Shown here: in pieces, positions 4,242-7,030 of the stretch
Position numbering within the stretch: the stretch's first letter is position 1
Layout: every line of letters begins with the position of its first letter
Assembly: GCA_937872005.1 (NCBI GenBank)
Contig: CALMPQ010000216.1
Coordinates: 1-7,030 of the forward strand
Source: an uncultured Propioniciclava sp.
GTDB lineage: Bacteria > Actinomycetota > Actinomycetes > Propionibacteriales > Propionibacteriaceae
DNA: 7,030 bases
Direction of reading: 5' to 3'
Made by a program: the position numbers and the translations under genes
The notes under the pieces: model-generated
The model's database searches: none
Told to the model about the DNA's origin: nothing
Seen by the model: the letters and a program-made list of their open reading frames with translations, nothing else

Positions 4242-5018
4242 GTGACCACCACCCGGCTAGCGCTGACCCGCCCCCTCTGCGTGCTCTGGCGCACCGATGG
4301 ACGCCTGCAACTCGGGCTCGACGCCGACACCGCGCTCGTGCTCGCCGATGCGCCGCCGGGCATCGACGCCGTGCTCCGCGCGCTGCGCATCCCGCGGACC
4401 CCACTGGAGGTCGCGCGCCTGGTGCCGATGGTGCCGCGCGCGATCCTCGACCGCGTGCTCGGCACGCTGGTCGCCAGCGGACACCTGACCGAACGCGTCG
4501 CCGGGCGCCCGCCCGTCGTCAGCGTGCTCGGCGACGGCCCGATCGCCGCGGCGGTGGTCGACCTGCTCGAACGCGATGGCCACGACGTCCGGGCCAGCGT
4601 GCGCGCCACGACCGACGCCTGCGGTGTCGTGGTCGCGTGCCCGGCCACCGCCGAGCCCGACCGGGTGCTGACCCGCGACCTGACGGCAGCCGGCCTCCCC
4701 CACCTCGTGGCCCGGGCCGAGCCCGAACGCGCCGTCGTGGGGCCCTTCGTGGTGCCCGGGCGCTCGGCCTGTGTGGCGTGCACCGACCTGGTTCGGCGCG
4801 AGTTCGACCCCGACTGGCCCCACTTGTTGGCGCAGCTCTGTCGGAGCATCCACGTCCCCGGGCCCCGCCAGACGGCGTGGGCGGCCGCGCTCGCCTCCAC
4901 CCAGGTCGCCGCGTGGCACGCGTCGGGCGAACCCGAGGCGGCGGGTGCGACCCTCGAACTGGACGCCCGCCGTTGGCCACGCCACCCCGACTGCGGCTGC
5001 CAGTTGGCCGCCGCGTGA
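4242..5018 (+). CDS. E1/ThiF-like protein with RRE-like N-terminus, cyclodehydratase-scaffold type
   Basis: The protein has 258 residues if it starts at GTG 4242. Residues 10-85 resemble a PqqD/RRE-like winged-helix module (ALVLADAPPGIDAVLRAL, then RTPLEVARLV and LDRVLGTLVASGHL). Residues 92-110 contain VSVLGDGPIAAAVVDLL, a Rossmann-type glycine motif. GRSACVACTDLVRREFDPDW (173-192) followed by LLAQL is the block typical of ThiF-family and TOMM cyclodehydratase C-type proteins. Cys177 and Cys180 with Cys251 and Cys253 (HPDCGC) form the expected structural zinc site. No ATP-binding Arg/Asp signature or catalytic Cys is apparent, so it is probably a scaffold rather than an active E1 enzyme. No YcaO gene or recognisable precursor peptide is nearby, so its partner is unknown. 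An upstream GTG at 4161 is open in frame but would translate the repeat region, so 4242 is preferred. Confidence 0.8.
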   Translation: MTTTRLALTRPLCVLWRTDGRLQLGLDADTALVLADAPPGIDAVLRALRIPRTPLEVARLVPMVPRAILDRVLGTLVASGHLTERVAGRPPVVSVLGDGPIAAAVVDLLERDGHDVRASVRATTDACGVVVACPATAEPDRVLTRDLTAAGLPHLVARAEPERAVVGPFVVPGRSACVACTDLVRREFDPDWPHLLAQLCRSIHVPGPRQTAWAAALASTQVAAWHASGEPEAAGATLELDARRWPRHPDCGCQLAAA

Positions 5019-5023
5019 GGGGG

Positions 5024-7030
5024 TCAGCGATGCCGGGCCAGCACCTCGAGGACTCCCGCGCCGTACTTGTCGAGCTTGGACCGACCCACGCCGCTGATCG
5101 TCGCCAGCCCGGCCAGGTCGGCCGGCATCTGCTCGGCGATCGCCATCAGGGTGGCGTCGGTGAAGATCACGAACGCGGGCATGCTCGCGGCGTCGGCCTC
5201 GGCCTTGCGCCAGGCGCGCAGCGCCTCCCACGTCCCCTCGTCGTAGGTGGCCTCGCACCCGGTGTGGCGCTTCAGCTTGCGTTCGGCCCCCGAGGTGAGG
5301 CCGCGCCCACACACGCGACAGGTCTGCGAGAGGGCCGACTTCGTGTCCTGTCGGCGGCGCTTGCCGGACGCCGCGGGTGCGGTCGGCACCGGCCCGGCGA
5401 TGCCGTCGAGGAAGCGGCTGGCCGGGCGGCGCTGACCGCCCCCGTTGCGGGTGAGCGACCACGAGATGCGCAGGTGCTCGCGGGCACGCGTGACACCGAC
5501 GTAGAACAGGCGCCGTTCCTCGGCTACCTGCTCGGGCGAGGTGGCCAGCACGAACGGCAGGCTGCCCTCGTGGACGCCGACCAGGGCCACAGCGTCCCAC
5601 TCCAAGCCCTTGGCGGCGTGCAGGGTCGACAGGGTGACGCCCTGCCCGGTGGGCGCGTGCTGGGCCTGCGCGCGGGCGGTGAGCTCGGCGGCGAGGGCGG
5701 CGACGTCGGCGTCGGGGTGGGCCTTCTCGAACTCGTCGCCGAGGCCGGCCAGTGCCGACCAGGACTCCCAGCGTTCGCGAGCCGTGCCCTGCCCTGCCGG
5801 CGGCTCGGTGGTGAAGCCCAGCCCCGACAGCGCGGCGCGCAGGGTGGCGGCGGGCGGCTCGTCGGGGGTCGCGTTGGCCGCGGCGGCGAGGGCGCGGAGG
5901 GCGGCGCGCACCTCGGCCCGCTCGAAGAATCCCTCACTGCCGCGGGTGCTGAACGGGATGCCCGCGTCGGCCAGGGCGGCCTCGATGGCGGGCGACTGGG
6001 CGTGGATGCGGTGGAGCACGGCCATCTCGTGCCACGGCGTCCCGCCCTGGTGGCGGGCGCGCAGCCAGGCGGCGAGGTCGGTCGCCTCGGCCGACTCGCT
6101 CTGGGCGTGGGCGAAGGTGGGCTCGGGGCCGGCGGGGCGCTGGGCGCGCAGTTCTACTCCGGGGCCGTGGCCCTTCATGACGGCGTTGGCCAGGGCGACG
6201 ACCTGCGGGGTCGAGCGGTAGTCGCGCACCAATTCGACGACCGTGGCGTCGGGGTGGCGGCGGGTGAACTCGGTCAGGAAGCGGGCCTGCGCTCCCGCGA
6301 AGGAGTGGATGGTCTGGGCGGGGTCGCCGACGACGCAGATCTCCTCGGACGCCCCGCGCCACAGGTCGAGCAGGGCCTGCTGGAGGGGGCTGACGTCCTG
6401 GTACTCGTCGACGACGAAGTGCCGGTAGGTGCGGCGCACCTCCCCGGCGACGTCGTCGTGCTCGGCGAGCAGGCCGGCCGTGCAGAGCAGGATGTCGTCG
6501 AAGTCGATGACGCCGCGGGCGGCCTTGACGGCCTCGTAGTGGGCCATCAGCCGGCCGACCTGGTCGGGGGGAACGGAGTTGACCTCGCGACCACGGGCAG
6601 CCGACAGCGCCGCGTACTCCCCCGGCGCGACGTTGCTGACCTTGGCCCAGCTGATCTCGCCGGCGACATCGCGGAGCAGGCCGATGTCGGGTTGGAGGCG
6701 TTCGCGGCGGAGGGCGTCCGCCACGAGGCCGAGCTTGTTGTCGGCGACCGGCGGCAGCTCGGTGCCGTAGGCGCGCGGCCAGAAGTACTGGGCCTGGCGC
6801 AGGGCGGCGGAGTGGAACGTGCGCGCCTGCACCCGGTGCACTCCCAGTCCGCGCAGGCGCTCGCGCAGTTCGCCGGCCGCGCGGGTGGTGAAGGTGAGCG
6901 CCAGCACGGCGGTCGGGTCGAACGCGCCGGTGGCGACGCCGTAGGCGATGCGGTGCGTCATCGCGCGGGTCTTGCCGGTCCCGGCCCCGGCCAGCACGAC
7001 GACCGGCCCCTGCAGCGCCGTGGCGGCACG
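5024..7030 (-). CDS. uvrD2: UvrD2-type SF1A DNA helicase with HRDC domain (N-terminus beyond the right edge)
   Basis: An open frame of 668 residues lacks only its first few dozen residues. SF1 motifs appear in order: GAGTGKTR (Walker A, near 6985-6962), LALTFTTRAAGELRERL (Ia), VVDEYQDVSPLQQ (II, DEYQD near 6412-6395), GDPAQTIHSFAGA (III), RDYRSTPQVV (IV), TLSTLHAAKGLEWDAV (V) and ERRLFYVGVTRAREHL (VI). Near the C-terminus, CRVCGRGL is followed by RHTGC, corresponding to the UvrD2 tetracysteine module with the third ligand as His. It ends with an HRDC domain (VIFTDATLMAIAEQ, then LATISGVGRSKLDKYGAGVL). In M. tuberculosis UvrD2 is an essential 3'-5' helicase; its HRDC domain is dispensable for unwinding while the cysteine module is needed. 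The stop is 5 bp from the stop of the convergent E1-like gene, with no terminator between them. Confidence 0.95.
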   Translation of the reverse strand, partial: RAATALQGPVVVLAGAGTGKTRAMTHRIAYGVATGAFDPTAVLALTFTTRAAGELRERLRGLGVHRVQARTFHSAALRQAQYFWPRAYGTELPPVADNKLGLVADALRRERLQPDIGLLRDVAGEISWAKVSNVAPGEYAALSAARGREVNSVPPDQVGRLMAHYEAVKAARGVIDFDDILLCTAGLLAEHDDVAGEVRRTYRHFVVDEYQDVSPLQQALLDLWRGASEEICVVGDPAQTIHSFAGAQARFLTEFTRRHPDATVVELVRDYRSTPQVVALANAVMKGHGPGVELRAQRPAGPEPTFAHAQSESAEATDLAAWLRARHQGGTPWHEMAVLHRIHAQSPAIEAALADAGIPFSTRGSEGFFERAEVRAALRALAAAANATPDEPPAATLRAALSGLGFTTEPPAGQGTARERWESWSALAGLGDEFEKAHPDADVAALAAELTARAQAQHAPTGQGVTLSTLHAAKGLEWDAVALVGVHEGSLPFVLATSPEQVAEERRLFYVGVTRAREHLRISWSLTRNGGGQRRPASRFLDGIAGPVPTAPAASGKRRRQDTKSALSQTCRVCGRGLTSGAERKLKRHTGCEATYDEGTWEALRAWRKAEADAASMPAFVIFTDATLMAIAEQMPADLAGLATISGVGRSKLDKYGAGVLEVLARHR

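Noticed and set aside
4257..5600. 447-codon minus-strand open frame
   Set aside because: It covers the E1-like gene in antisense and uvrD2 in another frame; composition is that of a GC shadow, and both overlapped genes have clear family motifs.

Overview
The window looks like a chromosomal core region of a high-GC actinobacterium. The evidence is strong G/C bias at third codon positions, GTG starts, TAnnnT-type -10 boxes and a gene set typical of Actinobacteria. The PPA1309-family gene and the overall protein flavour point to Propionibacteriales as a guess; no genus can be named from the sequence. From memory, the order UPF0182 / PDZ-Lon protein / DUF2342 zincin-like protein / ... / UvrD2 resembles the Mycobacterium tuberculosis Rv3193c-Rv3198c neighbourhood, so most of the window is probably conserved rather than recently acquired.

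Layout. (1) Positions 1-1737 hold a minus-strand, probably co-transcribed set, read right to left: a membrane-anchored PDZ plus Lon-type (S16) protease of the YlbL kind, then a PPA1309-family protein of unknown function whose ATG overlaps the protease stop as ATGA, then the first 50 codons of a UPF0182 membrane protein that runs off the left edge. (2) An 85-bp divergent region separates this set from a plus-strand DUF2342/zincin_2-type gene (1823-3181), whose expected HExxH site reads RExxR. (3) Convergent to it, with a 13-bp overlap, is a minus-strand YgjP-like metallopeptidase (3169-3693) with an intact HExxH site. (4) The intergenic region 3718-3935 is unusually structured. It has a good sigma70-like promoter followed exactly by a 67-nt double-stem hairpin, a second promoter, and then a 53-codon zinc-ribbon DUF5679 gene with a near-perfect Shine-Dalgarno and a strong hairpin terminator. 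(5) After phased TYGTCCG repeats comes a plus-strand gene for an E1/ThiF-like protein with an apparent RRE-like N-terminus and a four-cysteine zinc site. (6) Tail to tail with it, after 5 bp, is a UvrD2-type helicase (minus strand, start beyond the right edge) with all SF1 motifs, a Cys/His cluster and a C-terminal HRDC domain.

How the genes work together. The minus-strand trio probably functions at the membrane (an anchored protease, a large multi-pass protein and a soluble accessory protein). The right half combines DNA maintenance (UvrD2) with poorly understood but conserved small or scaffold proteins. No mobile element with a transposase, CRISPR array, tRNA or rRNA is visible. The parts most worth a second look are the structured intergenic element at 3734-3834, the phased repeats upstream of the E1-like gene, the degenerate protease motif, and the orphan E1-like protein next to a small cysteine-rich protein.
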